Source: Avena insularis
Lineage: Eukaryota > Streptophyta > Magnoliopsida > Poales > Poaceae
Direction: 5' to 3'
Length of the DNA stretch: 64,000 bases
NCBI GenBank assembly: GCA_023614405.1
Contig: CM042687.1
Location: forward strand, 67,128,992 to 67,192,991
The notes under the pieces are model-generated. The model saw only the letters and a list, made by a program, of their open reading frames with translations. It was not told where the DNA came from and ran no database searches. Shown here in pieces: positions 1 through 12,631 of the stretch. Position numbers and translations under genes: made by a program. Position 1 is the first letter of the stretch; each line of letters begins with the position of its first letter.

Positions 1-1272
1 GAATTGACTTACATAATTCTTCTATAGGAGGTAGATTCTTCACATCTTTAGCTCTAATACCTTTCTCCTTAAGAAATTTCTTAGCTTCCTTCATCACTTC
101 ATCATTTAATGCAATAACTTCCCTCTTCTTTGGTGTTGGAACTGGTTCAGGAGTAATAGGCTCAGGTGTATTTAGCTCAGTTGAAGTCCAATCATCATAA
201 TTCTTGCTTATTTTAGCCATTAATTCTTCAGCATTTGTAGGAGTTCTTATCCTGAAAACACAATCGGAAAAACTATCTAGGTATGTCCTAGAATCGTCAG
301 TTAGTCCATTATAATAAATATCAAGAAGATCATTTTTAGGTAATGGACATACAGGATGTGCATGAATCAAGGCACAGAACCTTGTCCATGACTCAGGCAA
401 TTTCTCTTCTTCTCCCTGTTTAAAATCGAAAAGTCTCTGCAAAGAAGCATGTTTAGCACTAGGAGGAAAATATTTCTGGAAGAAAGAAGCAACCAAACAA
501 TCAGGGCTATCAATGGATCCATGAGGTAATCTATTAAACCAAGCTTTAGCTTCTCCTTTTAGTGAAAATGGAAGATCTTTGTAACAAAGTACTTGTGCAT
601 CTTAAAATCATCAGAGAATAAAGCATTCATAGTGGAAAGCTCATTCATATGTGCCACAGCACTCTCAATCTTAGTTCCACAAAAAGGTTCTTTCTCAACA
701 ATGTGTATATAGGATAAATCAAGAGAGAAATCATAATCTTCAACTTTAATATCTATGGAAGAAGTGGCAAACTTAGGATTAGAAGACAATTTAGGAATAA
801 TAGTATGTCTCTCAAGGGGACTCCTAATAGCCCTAGAACCATGTGTGTTTTGGCACTCTTCAATAAATTCATCAGTCATTTCAATGTAACCATCACTAAT
901 ATCATATCTCTCTCTAGACCCAGGTGAGCTAACAGGTGTAACAGTGTTTTCACTGGGAGTTTCAGTGTCTCCCAAAATAGTTCTAGCAATAGTAGCATCT
1001 AGGAAAGGACCTAATGAAGCACTCGCATCAAGCACGGTATAAGTAACATCATGAGTATCAGAAGCAGTTTCAGATTCAGCAGTAGTAGCAGTGTGTATAG
1101 GATGCGTATGTGGTGGTGGTGTAACAAGCTTACTTATAACATATGGTGATTCAAGAGTAGCTGAGGTGTTTAGGACTGTACCTCTTCTTGTAGTGGATGG
1201 TAAAATAGGAAACTTTCCATCACGGGACTTCCCCATGATGAAAGGAATAGCAGTGAACAATAATAGATCCAA
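1..1272 (-). pseudogene. gag: Athila-like Ty3/Gypsy gag, frameshifted and cut by window edge
   Basis: Read on the minus strand, this encodes the structural Gag of an LTR retrotransposon. The N-terminal part is Ser/Thr/Pro-rich and low in complexity. It is followed by a retrotransposon Gag-like domain: around 400-590, in a second frame, the translation has the KAWFNRL-type block and a later LPESWTRF block typical of plant Gypsy Gag, and stays open to base 1. The first frame (559-1272) runs out near 575, where the match moves to the other frame, so one indel breaks the gene. The most upstream ATG (1272) lies only about 25 bases from the primer site; the ATG at 1233 (MGKSRDGK...) is an equally likely start. 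Pol would lie outside the window. The tRNA-Asp type primer site next door points to the Athila lineage. Confident about Gag, less about lineage. Confidence 0.8.
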
Positions 1273-1296
1273 GTGAACTCACAAATAAAGCTACGC

Positions 1297-1313
1297 TCTC
1301 GGCAACGGCGCTA
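1297..1313 (-). other. primer binding site, tRNA-Asp type, one mismatch
   Basis: On the minus strand the sequence reads TAGCGCCGTTGCCGAGA, which matches the 3' end of plant tRNA-Asp (TGGCGCCGTTGCC...) except at the second base. It sits 12 bases inside the LTR end at 1325, where a primer binding site belongs. The base change suggests an ageing copy. Confidence 0.8.
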
Positions 1314-1324
1314 GAAAATAGTCT

Positions 1325-2504
1325 TGATGACCCACAAGTATAGGGGATCTATAGCAGTCTTGAGGTAGTATTACCCAATTTATTGATTCGACACAAGGGG
1401 AGCCAAAGAATACTTGCAATCCTTAACAACTGAGTTGTCAATTTAGCTGCACCTGGAAATAGTTCTTGCTCACAGTAGTTTATCAGTAGCAACAGTTTTG
1501 TAGTAGCAACAGCAAAGTAACAGCAGCATTAAAACAAGAGCAATAGTAACAGTAATAGCCCGTTGTAGCGTGGCCTCAAGGGAACTACTAGCAATTAAGG
1601 TGCTCCTTTTAATAGAGCACCGGCGCAAAGCATTAACACTCCATGAACATATGTGATCATCACATCACAGCCATCCCCTCAGGTTGTCCCAATTTCTATC
1701 ACTTCGGGGCCTTTGGATCCGGACAATGATATGTGTACACAACTTGCAGATAAGATCACAAACAATACTATCGTCATGAATCAATAATAAGTTCAGATCT
1801 GAGATCATGGAACTCGGGCCCTAGTGACAAGCATTAAGCACAACAAGTTGCAACAAAGTCAAATAGAACTAATAGAGATACTAGGCACCATGCCCTAACA
1901 ATCTTATTCGATTACATGATAGAACTCATCCAATCCCTACTATCCCCATAGCCTACAGTGGGGGATTACTCACTCATGGATGAGGGAAACATGGATGGTT
2001 GATGGAGAGGCGTTGGTGATGACGATGGCGATGGTCCTCTCCAAATTCCCCGTCCCAGCAGAGTGCCAGAACAGAGTTTCTGGTTACGAATCGCGGTTTC
2101 TGGTGGTGGCGGTGCAGTGGAACTCTTTCTGGAAAAACGTCGAACCCCCTAAGTTTTTAGGTCAGAAGGCAACTTATAGGCGAAGAGGGAGGTCGAGGGG
2201 GTGCCTGGGCGGCATCACCCCCTCCAGGTGCGGCTAGGCCTGGCCCGCGCGGCTGGCGGGTGTGGGCCCCCCAGGGACCCACTCCGTCTCATATTCTGGC
2301 TCCATGATCTTCTGGTGAAATACGATTTTTGGCCTATTTTCCGGGATTTTTCCTGATAGTTGATTTTCTGCACAAAAACTAGACACCAAGGTAATTCTGC
2401 TAAAAACAGCATTAGTCCGTGTTAGTTGTATCCAAATCACACAAGTTTAGAGGATAAATGATAGCAAAAATGTTTGGGAAAGTAGATACGTTTGGGACGT
2501 ATCA
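1325..2504 (-). mobile_element. 5' LTR of the Athila-like element (minus strand)
   Basis: About 1180 bp LTR. On the minus strand it opens with TGATACGTCCCAAACG and closes with GGGTCATCA, giving TGAT/ATCA termini, and is followed by the primer site. Inside is the GC-rich stretch usual in these LTRs (about 2190-2290) and no coding region; short ORFs there look like chance. The outer end at 2504 touches Copia pol sequence, so this element inserted into the Copia element. The expected 5-bp duplication would be CCGGT (2505-2509), but the other flank lies outside the window. Confidence 0.8.
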
Positions 2505-4110
2505 CCGGTCGATGAGTGTTCGTACCACTCTTGATTGGTATGACCATGTCTTGAATGTCATGTTGGTGGACAACACTGACGACCCTGTGATGTATGAGGA
2601 AGCAATGATGAGCCCACATTCCAACAAATGGAAAGAAGCCATGAAATCCGAGATTGGATCCATGTACGAAAACCAAGTGTGGACTTTGGTGGACTTACCT
2701 GATGGCCACAAGGCTGTCGAGAACAAATGGATCTTTAAAAAAGAAAACAGACATCGATGGTAATGTTATTGTCTATAAATCTCGACTTGTCGCGAAAGTG
2801 TTACGACAAATTCAAGGAGTTAACTACGATGAGACTATCTCACCGGTAGCAAAGCTAAAGTCTATGAGGATTTTGTTAGCAGATGGATGTCAAAACGGCG
2901 TTCCTGAATGGTGATACTAAGGAAGAGTTGTATATGGTACAACCCAAAGGTTTTATCGATCCTAAAGATGGTAACAAGGTATGAAAACTTCAGCGCTCCA
3001 TTAATGGACTGAAGGAAGCATCCCAGAGCTATAATCAACATTTTGATAAGGTGATCAAAAACTTTGGATTTATACAAAGTTTTGGAGAAGCTTGTATTTA
3101 CAAGAAAGTGAGTGGGAGCTCTGTAGCATTCCTAGTACTATATGTGGATGACATATTGTTGATTGGGAATGATATAGAACTTCTTGAAAGTGTCAAATGA
3201 TATTTGAATAATAGTTTTTCAATGAAGGATCTTGCCGAACAAGCATACATCTTAGGCATCAAGATTTATAGAGATAGATCAAGACGCTTAATAGTGCTTT
3301 CACAAAGTACATACTTGGACAAGGTTATAAAGAGGTTTATAATGGAAGAAAGCAAGAAAGAGTTCTTTCACATGTCGCCAGGTAAGACCTTAAGTAAGAC
3401 TCAAAGTCCAGCTATGGCAGAAGATAGAGAGAGGATGAGTAAAATCCCCTATGCCTCGGCCATAGGTTCTATCATGTATTCCATGCTATGTATAATACCA
3501 GATATCGCACATGCTGTTAGTTTGACCAGCAGATATCAAAATGATCCAGGAGTGGAACACTAGACAGCAGTCAAAAATATCCTAAAGTGCTTGAAGAGGA
3601 CTAAGGATATGGTTCTTTCTTATGGAGGTGACGAAGAGCTCGTTGTAAACGGTTACACCTATGCTAGTTGGAACAGCAATCTGGAGGACTCAAAGTCACA
3701 GTCTGGATACGTATTTATTTTGAATGGTGCAGTAGTGAGATGGAGGACTGCAAAGAAAAGCATTGTGGCGAAATCTGCAACTAAATCAGAATACATAGCT
3801 GCTTCAGAGGCTTCACAAGAAGCGATATGGATGAAGGGGTTCATTACTAAGCTTGGTGTGGGTCCTAGTGCGTTGGACCCGATGGCCATCTATTTTGACA
3901 ACATGGGTGCTATAGCCAATGCACAGGAGCCAAGGTCACACAAGAAGCTGAAGCACATCAAGCTACGTTTTCATTCGATTCGCGAGTATGTCCCAAATGG
4001 TGACATAAATATTTGCAAAGTACACAAGATCTGATTGTGGAAGATCCATTGACTAAACCTCTCCCTAGATCAAAACATGACCAACACCAGAACGCCATGG
4101 GTGTTAGGTA
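2505..4110 (+). pseudogene. pol: Ty1/Copia pol remnant (reverse transcriptase and RNase H)
   Basis: Decayed 3' half of a Copia polyprotein. In order: the RT N-terminal block (KWKEAMKSEI, then NKWIFKKE near 2725), a shift at about 2745, ETISPVAKLKSMR near 2835, a second shift near 2880, then [11 protein letters not shown], the catalytic YVDD box at 3141-3152, and RNase H with the TKSEYIAASEASQEAIW block near 3781-3830 and KHIKLRFHSIRE near 3955-3990. Stops lie in frame near 2983, 3198 and 3561, and a final shift occurs near 4020 before the PLTKPLPR C-terminus. Gag, protease and integrase are missing, cut off by the gypsy LTR at 2504. The order RT then RNase H with no integrase after it is Copia-type. 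It cannot make an active enzyme. Confidence 0.9.
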
Positions 4111-4143
4111 CATTACCATGTAATCTAGATTATTGACTCTAGT

Positions 4144-4156
4144 GCAAGCGGGACAC
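4144..4156 (+). other. Copia polypurine tract
   Basis: Purine-rich CAAGCGGGACAC lies directly before the LTR start and after the end of pol, the position of the plus-strand primer in LTR retrotransposons. Confidence 0.55.
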
Positions 4157-4790
4157 TATTGGAGATATGCCCAAGAGGCAATAATAAAGTGGTTATTATT
4201 ATATCTTTGTATTTATGATAAATGTTTACATCCCATGCTATAATTGTGTTAATAGGAAACATTAATACTTCTATGTTTTGTAAATATAAAAGAGTCCCTA
4301 GTAAGCCTCTTGTTATACTAGCTTGTTGATTAATAGATGATCATGGTTTCCTGATCATGGACATTGGATGTTATTAATAACAAGATCATATCATTTGGAG
4401 AATGATGTGATGGACACACACCCATAGTAAGCATAGCATAAGATCAAGTCATTAAGTTCGTTTTCCTACAAGCTTTCAAATACATAGTAACCTAATACTT
4501 TGACCATGAGATCATGTTAATCACCGTCACCGGATGAGTGCTTTGATGACATCAAAAGCCACTTCCGTAACTTGGTGGTTATAAAGGTGGCATTAGGTAT
4601 TCTGGAAGTATGTGTTGAAGCGCATGAATCAAGAGTGGGATTTGTCCATCCAAATAACATATAGATATACTCTGGGCCTTCTCGGTGGAATGTTATCCAA
4701 TTGGCTTGCAAGCATGTGACTAGGTCACAAGGGATGTCATAGCACAGTACGAGTAAAGAGTACTTATCTCTAATGAGGTTGAACTAGGTA
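4157..4790 (+). mobile_element. Copia 3' LTR fragment
   Basis: Starts TATTGGAGATATGCCC, where the canonical start would be TGTTGGA; the second base has changed. The start resembles the BARE/WIS/Angela LTR pattern (recalled, not searched). It aligns by eye with the minus-strand Copia LTR at 26801-27440 and 53359-53872, for example the shared CATGGACATTGGATGTTATTA. It stops at 4790, where a different LTR begins, so its 3' part is missing. Confidence 0.75.
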
Positions 4791-7700
4791 TGTAATATAC
4801 CAAATTTCATCAAATGCAAAATCATGTATGCATTCATATCATCATAGCATTTAGAGCTTGCATATAAATTTTCAAAGTTTGAAACCAAATAAAACCATAT
4901 TTATGCCCATTTTATTATATACATATGAGGCATGGTTTTATTTTTATTTTGAAAGACCAAAGTGTTTTTGAGTGGTTAGATGTGTTTGACACACTTTTGA
5001 ATGCTAGGATCACCATAAAAAGTTTGGAGAAGGTTTGAATTCAAACAGATCTGAATTAGGATTTCAAAAGCATTTCTAAAAATCAAAACATAAAAGAAAA
5101 AGGATAAAGAAAAAAAATAAAACTAGGCGCTGCCTATCTAGCCCAGCAACCTATTTGGCACATCTAGCCCACCCGGGTTCCCCCTCCCCCTATCTCTCTC
5201 ACCGGCGCGTGCACCCCCTCTCCCACTGCCATTGGGCCCTTCGCCATGTCAGATCATCATCTTCAATCCCGCACACACAGACCACGTCGTCGTTGCCCGT
5301 TTCTTCCCCTTCACTATCGCGATTCAATCCGACTAAATTGTGTTGATTCGCCGCGTGATTTTAGCCCCAGCTCCGGCTACTTAACCCCCACCTCGCTGCA
5401 GCCATTTCCCCTCAAACCTCATCACCAGAGTGCCCCCAGGCTGTTAGTAATTGAGCTTGCACCGCTGCTGCCCGACGAACTCCAGCGACGCATTACAGTG
5501 AGCCCCATGCGCCCCTCAGTCTCTCGTTCACACGAGCATGTTCCTCTTACTCTTGCACGTCTAATCATGCCCCTGGTTCGTTCTGTATCGCCCTAGGTTG
5601 CCATCCCCGTCAACCCCTCTGAACAACCGAAGCGCCGCTCGAGTCCGACGAGCGATTACGGTAATCTCCGATCGCCCCTTGACCTCTGCCCCATACGACT
5701 AGGTTCGCCATGTCTTTGCGTAGTCACTGATGCCTCTCGTTTTCCCTGTGGTGACCTAGGTCCTCGCCTTTGTCTCCGCCAGCACGCACCCGACGCCAGT
5801 GAGGTCTCCGGCGAGCTCCCGCGTCCGCTATAGTGCGCCCCTATACAAGCCATGAACACCTTGATCTTCCTCGCATCCACGCGACGCTGGTAAGCTTCGG
5901 CACCACCCCCTACCCCCTCTAGATTCACCGGCATGTCACCGGCAGTAGCACCGCCAGCGCCAGCGCCATCAGCTCTGCTCGGATTTGGTCATTTGATCCA
6001 GAGCCACTAGATCTAGATCCTACGCTGTAGATTAGATCACTTACTAAACCGTTACGTGTAGATCTGGCGCGTTCGATCTGACTTGATCGAACGGCGCGGA
6101 AGCGTGATCCGTGCGAAGCGATATCAGCGAATCAGACGCTGTAACGCGTCTGTGAATTAGATTTAAAATCTGTTTTTGAATCTATTAGATATTCAAACTT
6201 GTAAAATTCATATATTTTGATCTGTTTGTCCAACAAATTGCAAATTAATACCTACACATCTATGGCCTTGAATTTGTCATTTGCTTCTAGAAAAATAGGA
6301 TTATATGCAGAAGCATTTGTAGGCCTATTTTGCATATAAAAATTATTTGGAAAATTGTTTTAAAGTAAATTTGAGTTTATTTAGACTTTAGAAAGTTTAC
6401 TTTGTGTTCATTACTGTTTGGTTTGACTTTTTTAGTGTAGAAGATCATTCCTTTGCATTTGCATGCATTCGTATGTATTTTTTTTTGAATATTGAAATGT
6501 GAATTTGGTGTTATGATTTTATGTGTAGATTTTGGTGATTGTGGTGATTGTGATTGTGAGGAATGTTGATACTCTCCTAGCTACCAAGTCAAGTGATGCT
6601 TCATATTTTGTCCTACAATTTTGACTATGCACTAGTGTTATTTTGAGTAGGACTTGCATGGAGAATTTTTTCTAAGTATATGCTATGCCTTGGGAAATGC
6701 TAGTAGATGTTGTCTTAGTAGTTTTCCTAAGATAAGAAACTTTCTATATTGGTATGCTTAGCCTAGATAGTAGAAAACAAGGGTGGAATAATCTTACTAT
6801 GGTGTTATACAAAATCTATGACTTGTGTTTTTGATTAATAAAACAATTATGTGAATGAATCACCTGGGTGGAATGGTATGGTTGGTTTATGTTGAGTGGT
6901 TACACAAGGCCCATGTATATGGTTTACCTTGTGTATCACACTTGTGGATTGCCACCCAGGAAAAAAGGGATTTGAGATGATTAGTGTTGAGAATCTTCTA
7001 GTGCAACCACATGGCATATGGGCTCTGCCTTGACCAACTAGGTTGCACGAACTTAGCCAGATGGATAGTTAGTGGTAGGGTTGATAGTATGGAATGCGTC
7101 CATGGTGGTCTAAGGGAATGCTTCTGAAAAGTCTTGTCTTGATGCATGTCGAGTCTTGTGGGGAAAGTGCACGACCTCTCGAGAGGGTAAAACCTAAGTA
7201 CTTAGCCGTGTCCCCTGCAACGGACAATTTGAGCATCAAGGACATTGAAGTGATCAAGAATCTCCTCATCCCAATTTCTCTAAGTTAAAACTTGTGGTTG
7301 AACAAGGGTAAAGGTTCACCAATGTCTATTGGTGGTTCCTTGGGTGTTTTTGTCAAACAAAAACTTAGTGTTTTCAACTAATAAGAAAAACCTTATTTTG
7401 AGCAAAGCCAGCCTGAACTACACTTAGCCAAATTCATATAGATGTTAGATGCTACTATACTACTATTGTATCACTTGCCAATATAATTCCAAATGTATTG
7501 ACCCACTGTGGTTGTAACTTATGATGTTCCAGGTTACTCTGATGGAGACTAGGGTTTTGAGTCTACACTCAACATGTTTGCCTGTGACACATGAAGATGA
7601 AGACTTCTATTTATTTACTTTGTGTTATGAACTCTATGTATTAGCCTTAGGCTAATGAGTTGTAAAGACTATGTTATCTCTGGAATGACGATGTAATAAT

Positions 7701-7807
7701 GACCTTTGTATCTGTGTACTTCATCTTGAACTGTGGATGCTAGCAATTCGATCCAGGGACTAGCATGCAATCACAGGGGCCTTTACCTTAAATGGTGGGG
7801 TCTTACA
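4791..7807 (+). mobile_element. Tekay-like Gypsy 5' LTR, about 3.0 kb
   Basis: Runs from TGTAATATACC to GGGGTCTTACA. It shares its order and many words with the minus LTR at 54027-57059 (AT-rich start with ATGAGGCATGGTTTTATTTT, GC- and CT-rich leader, AT-rich middle, and the end GATCCAGGGACTAGCATG). The GC-rich block 5150-5950 yields ORFs of 60-116 codons that look like LTR leader, not genes. Immediately 3' is a decayed initiator-Met primer site, so this is a 5' LTR and not a solo one. No 5-bp duplication is seen at the two ends (AGGTA against TATTG), as expected if the 3' half of the element was lost. Confidence 0.75.
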
Positions 7808-7808
7808 T

Positions 7809-7819
7809 ATTGTATTAGA
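7809..7819 (+). other. decayed tRNA-iMet primer site, first part, split by a solo LTR
   Basis: If the solo LTR and one TSD copy are removed, the junction reads ATTGTATTAGAGCATTG. The intact Tekay-like element has TTGGTATCAGAGCC at 40988-41001. One base is lost and CAG has become TAG. The match places the internal region of the 4791-7807 LTR at 11784 onward. Confidence 0.6.
7815..7819 (+). repeat. target site duplication TTAGA, left copy
   Basis: Matches 11784-11788 exactly and directly flanks the solo LTR. Confidence 0.85.
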
Positions 7820-10800
7820 TGTAGCACCCTGGGTAAACCACTAATAGAAAACCGCTATTGTTTTTATTATGTGCATCATCATGCATCTATTTGCCTAAAA
7901 CTATTTTGCTAAAAGCCAGTTTTTGTTTTCTAAAATATCCCCTCTCTATTTTAAATGTAAAACCCTTGGTACGCTCGGATCTTTTGTTTGAATAAAGTAT
8001 TATACCAAAAGGATATTTTAAAACTAATTAAATTAATCATAACTATTTCGACCAGAGAGGCAGTCTAGCTGGTCAGGCCAGAGGCCCAACCGGAACAGAC
8101 TACCTACCACCCGGCCCACTTAAACCAAACCCTAATCTCCACCTACCCCAAACCCTAGTCCCTGGTGAAACCCTAAACCACCTACCTTCCTTCAGCCGCC
8201 GCCACCCTGATCTAACTCCACACGCGGGCGCTCGCACCCCTGGCCCCAACGCGTGACCCACGCGAGCCCTACCCCGTCCCACTGACCCGGTCGCGACAAT
8301 CCCCGTTGCACGCATCCACTCTTCGGTCGTGACCCCGACCCTCCTTGTCGATCTTGATCCCCACCCACCGTTCGCTCTCCTTCTCCCTGGCCCTACCTCT
8401 CCCCATCCACGCTCCCCAATTCCACTAGCGACAACCACCCTTGCCGCTAATCTCGCGTGTGACCCCACCACGCGGCCCACATTCCTTCCCTCGATGCTCC
8501 TCTCGCCTCCTTCCTCCCGCATCTTCCATCGCCAGGTTCCCCTCGCCCCACCGCCGCGCTCGCTCGCCCGACCCCGCAGCCGCGCGTGCCACCGGACGTC
8601 GCCTCTCCTCTACCTCGGCCTCCCTGCCGTCTCCCTTCCCCGTGGAGCCTCTCTCGCGCTCTCCTCTTCGGTCGCCTCGCCGATAACCTCTGCATGCGCC
8701 TCCTGATTCCGGTGGGTCTGCCGCCGTCGCCTCTACAGAGCGCCGCCTTCGGCTCGGCCACACATCCGCCGCCGGAGCCTCCTTTGTCCGCTGCCAGGGG
8801 TCCCTTCCCGCATCTTCTACCTGCCAGGCCCGCCTGCCGTCATCGTCCTACCGGCCGTCCTCAGCCCCGCCACCAGGATGCTGACCCCTCCATGGTCTCC
8901 CCGTTGACAGAGCTCCTCCCGGCGAGTTCCGCCGTCACCGTGTCGGCCTCCGGCGATAGGCTCCTCCGCCTCTATTGTGCTGCGACCGAGCACCCTGCAA
9001 GCTCGCCATGCCCATCTTGTCGGGCTCACGCCGTCACCTATGTCTCGTCCACGCGTCACCAGCACCCTACCAGCCTCGACGACCCCTGTCTCGCCTCGGT
9101 GATGCTCTGCTCAGGTCCTTCAAACCCCGCGAGCACCTTGCCTGCAAGGTGTTCGAGCCGGTGTCCACATGGGACATGCCTCATTTGTTGTTCTGCCTTC
9201 AGTGCCTCTGCCTCGTGCCCGTATTGTTGCTGGGCCGTTGTAGCAGAGAGGGCCCATGGCTGCATAAGATATGCCCTGACGATGTAATTAGCTTCACATG
9301 ATCTTCTCCACTGTTCTGATGGTTGAGACAATGAAGCTCTCCTTCCCAGGTCCGATGGCGACACCTCGAAGATCTAAAGACTGAACCTCGGCGTTCTTCC
9401 CCCCTCCTCTTCAAAACCCGATCACGAACCCTCGGCGAACCCCAAGATCTTCGGACCGCCGTGTGTGATTCTCTTTTCCAAGCCCTATTTTATGAAATGA
9501 AATATAATATATGATATTCACTTGTTGCATATTAAATTGTTCGTACTTGCATGCATATTGTGGGTGCTTGGGGCTATTTTGATGATTCACCTAAACTAAA
9601 TATGGAGACCATATGCGGGCAAATCTAGTCTAATATTGGCTCCATTTAAATTTGTGCATCAAACTGGTGAAATGTTTTGTCCTGTTAAGCCAACATTTAA
9701 ATTGCGGGGTATCTAAACAACATGAACTACCTAATTAATTGTCGGAACCCCGGTTTCGTTTAATATTGCATAATTGCATCGCATCTTTGCCATGCCATAC
9801 ATCATACATGCATCATGCTCGATCTTTTGCCGTAGTATTAAATGGTGCATCCGGTGTTTGTTTTAGCGCTTTCCTTCTTCACGGATTAGGCCGATGAGTT
9901 GATGCGAGTGTCGACCCGATCTTTGGATGAAACTTCGGCAATGTTTTTCAGGCGAGCATTCTCCCCCTTTCTACCTATTTTACTTTTATAGTTTTTATTT
10001 CCTCCTGTTGATCTATTGCTATCTGTGTTGCGATGCTCTAGTTTTCGTACCCGGGATATCCCTTGCAGCCTTATATTGCCTTGGACACATCCTATTACCT
10101 GTTGTTTGGTAGATAGTTGGACTTGCGTGTCGTAGTCGCTTGCTCAAGTGCTGTTGCGTGTCGTCAAGTACCACAGTAGTTGGAGTATTGCCGTATGTTT
10201 ATTGTTGGAAAAGATCATGGCTTTAATTATCGTTTAATAACTAAAATTGAAGTAGGTAAATGCAGAGGCACCGGTGGGTAATAGACAATATTTGGTTTTT
10301 AACCGCTCACTGGTGTCCCGTAGGACCCCGAGTTCTTGACACCTGTTCCGAGATCGAGCGCGCTAACCACAGGTGGGGTGTATGGGCACCCCCATCGATT
10401 AGTACCTAATTTCAAAGTACTATACCGGGGGCCACAAAGTAGTTTGGGGCTTTATTACTATCCTGTACTTATGTCATACTTTACTGCTTTATTTACGATT
10501 GCGCATGGAGCGCATGTACTGTTTTGGAACCAATGTGGAATGTTTTCGCGGTATCGACAAGCCCAGTCACACTTTCGGGTTCCCAGTCGTTTACAGCCAT
10601 TGTCACAAACCTCTGGGTCCGTCTTGGAGCCGGCCGACTTCGTTGCGGGTAGCTTAGGGGGTGGCCCCCATGTGCTTGCTTTGGGTCTAGGAAACGTCGT
10701 GTCCGAAACCCTGTCGACATACCGTTGGGTGTATGTTTTGTGATCTTGTACCTACCTGATCTGACAACAAGGGTGTAGGTGCGTGTGGAAACTTTGGTGC

Positions 10801-11783
10801 ACCTGAAGTTAAATCTTTTCGAGAAGCCGTGTCCGCGGTTATGGACGACTTGGAGCACAGTTCTCGATCATAGACAACTATAACTAAAGTTTACTGTTAT
10901 AATTTGACTTGTATCCGATATGACTAGTAATCAGCTTCACTACAACGGAATGGCTAAATAAAAGTACCAACAACTGCTGGGTTTGGGGATATCTCATGCT
11001 AATTGTATCTGACTAGTAAGTGTTGCAACTACAACGGAATGGTTAACTAAAAGTGCCCACTGCTTATTATATCAGGATGACTATCTATACCTGACTAGTA
11101 ATTGTTGCAACGATAACCGAATAAATAAAAATTGCCAACTGTGTGAGTTCCTCGGTTGACTTCCTCGTTTGGTCTCGAGGGGGAAACACCAGGATGGGTA
11201 TGCTTGGTGATAGTTTCAGGTTGGATCTGAATAGGTCTTTCTTATACCTATATGATAGTCGCCAGTTGTATTGAGTCTCTATAGGTTGTTTAGTGCATGC
11301 TGCGCTGCCGCTTCAGTCCACCATACCTATGTAGGCGAGGACCGCCGAATTCTAGTCTCATGATGTCTCGCCTCGATCGACCGCTCTCTTTTTCCTTTGC
11401 CCTTTGTCGGCACCCCTTTTGTTTTTAGCAGGTTTTGAGATCGACGTCGTTAGCAGGGTTACCCTTCCGGCTTGGCCTGGGCAGGGTTATGGACGCCATT
11501 GGTTATTCTTCAGGGCTCTTAGCTCAATTTGCATATTGTCCGTACTCGGACGCTGTATCGTTTTCAAGGTGATTTGGATCTTTGTATTGTATATCTGTAT
11601 TCTTTACTCGTTGAGTCGTTGCTGTATATATGTTTTGTGGGTTCCATCGAGGACTATTGTGTAATGATATTACTTCGTTTTCCACCCGCACGAAAGTGCC
11701 TGGTGGGCACCTTTGAATCGTTTCTATGCGGGTTTGGCGGGGATCGCTAAAACTTGCATAGGGCCGATTCTGAGGGTGTTACA
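7820..11783 (+). mobile_element. solo LTR of a Gypsy element, about 4.0 kb
   Basis: Starts TGTAGCACCCTGGG and ends GAGGGTGTTACA, with the perfect 5-bp duplication TTAGA on both sides and no internal region. This is the product of recombination between the two LTRs of a complete element. Inside are a GC- and CT-rich leader (about 8100-9480), an AT-rich stretch, and a 3' portion with CGAATAAATAAAA-type words. The block 8329-9301 is open in several frames on both strands; the composition (Pro, Arg, Ser, Ala rich) and lack of any recognisable domain argue that these are not genes. Confidence 0.85.
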
Positions 11784-11788
11784 TTAGA
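11784..11788 (+). repeat. target site duplication TTAGA, right copy
   Basis: Second copy of the solo LTR target duplication. It also forms part of the split primer site, followed by GCATTGTG. Confidence 0.85.
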
Positions 11789-11935
11789 GCATTGTGTTGC
11801 CTATAGGATTATGACCCTAAGATGAATTAGACTAAGGAAACCACTAGGAAAAAAATGAAACTCTTTGAAAATTCCACACTTGTCTTTTTCTTCTCGTAAA
11901 CCTCTCCTAATCTTCTTTATCATCTCTATTTATAG

Positions 11936-12310
11936 ATGGCCACCATCAACGAAGCCGTCAAGAAGGGACCACTCATGACCATGACGTTATAATGTGAGAC
12001 GGAGTTTCCCAAGGCACTCAAAAACCTAGTACAAGGGATTTCTAGTAATGATGAAGGAGAAGGATATTGGTAGGGAGACAACCACAAAGAGTCGGGATTC
12101 TGCATGGTCACCAACTCAGAAATGTATATGTCATTCCTTGGCTCTGCAAGAAATGCATCTTGGAATGCTATCAAGGAGCTTGGTGAAAGACTCAAGTGTA
12201 GAATGCTCAACACTCAAAATGGCCTTAGAGAGGAGAATAAGTATACCCAAGACTTAGAGACCGCCATAAAACGTCTAAGGGAAGATATCACAGACTTAGC
12301 ATATGAGTGA
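11936..12310 (+). pseudogene. ORF0-like gene of a Tekay-like element, decayed
   Basis: Short coding remnant between primer site and gag. The ATG at 11936 directly follows a pyrimidine-rich tract ending TTTATAG, the same layout as ORF0 of the intact element at 41218 (TTCTTATAG then ATGG). The first frame stops after 18 codons; another frame from about 12104 gives a 68-residue segment rich in Glu, Lys, Arg and Leu, with heptad-like spacing that suggests a coiled coil, stopping at 12310. ORF0 at 41611-42006 has a comparable charged coiled-coil half. Function unknown. Equivalence rests on position and style, not a measured alignment. Confidence 0.5.
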
Positions 12311-12631
12311 GAATTGTGACGTACACCGATAGTTGGACCACCACACCTGACGTTTTATCGCGTTAAAAATTTGATCATACCAACCTATGTGGTATGGCAA
12401 GATTTTGTCTAAGTTATGTTTGAACCTTAGTGCTTGTGATAGATTATTGTATGCGATGACTTGTGTTGTTTCTAATTTTTCTCTATCCTATGCAATAGAT
12501 GCCTAGCTTTGTTGTCAGCACTGCCGAGGAGTTCAAGGGAACTCGTTCTGGTTCTCGTATTGTGGAGCTCACGAGGAGATCTTTAATGGTTTGGAGAATA
12601 AGATTCATATAATGAAAGTCATTTTCCGCGG
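12311..12631 (+). pseudogene. gag start remnant
   Basis: After the ORF0-like frame comes AT-rich sequence, then TATGCAATAG followed by ATGCC at 12499. The intact element has CAATCTTCAG then ATGCC at its gag start (42242). The frame from 12499 closes after about 37 codons and no further gag is recognisable, so the rest of the element was lost at or before 12632. Confidence 0.4.

Noticed and set aside
5155..5934. ORFs of 63-116 codons
   Set aside because: GC- and CT-rich leader of the LTR 4791-7807, overlapping frames, no recognisable domain.
8329..9301. Several overlapping ORFs of 100-233 codons in the GC-rich block
   Set aside because: They are open on both strands and in several frames, have low-complexity Pro/Ser/Arg composition and no domain, and lie in the leader of a solo LTR bounded by a TSD.
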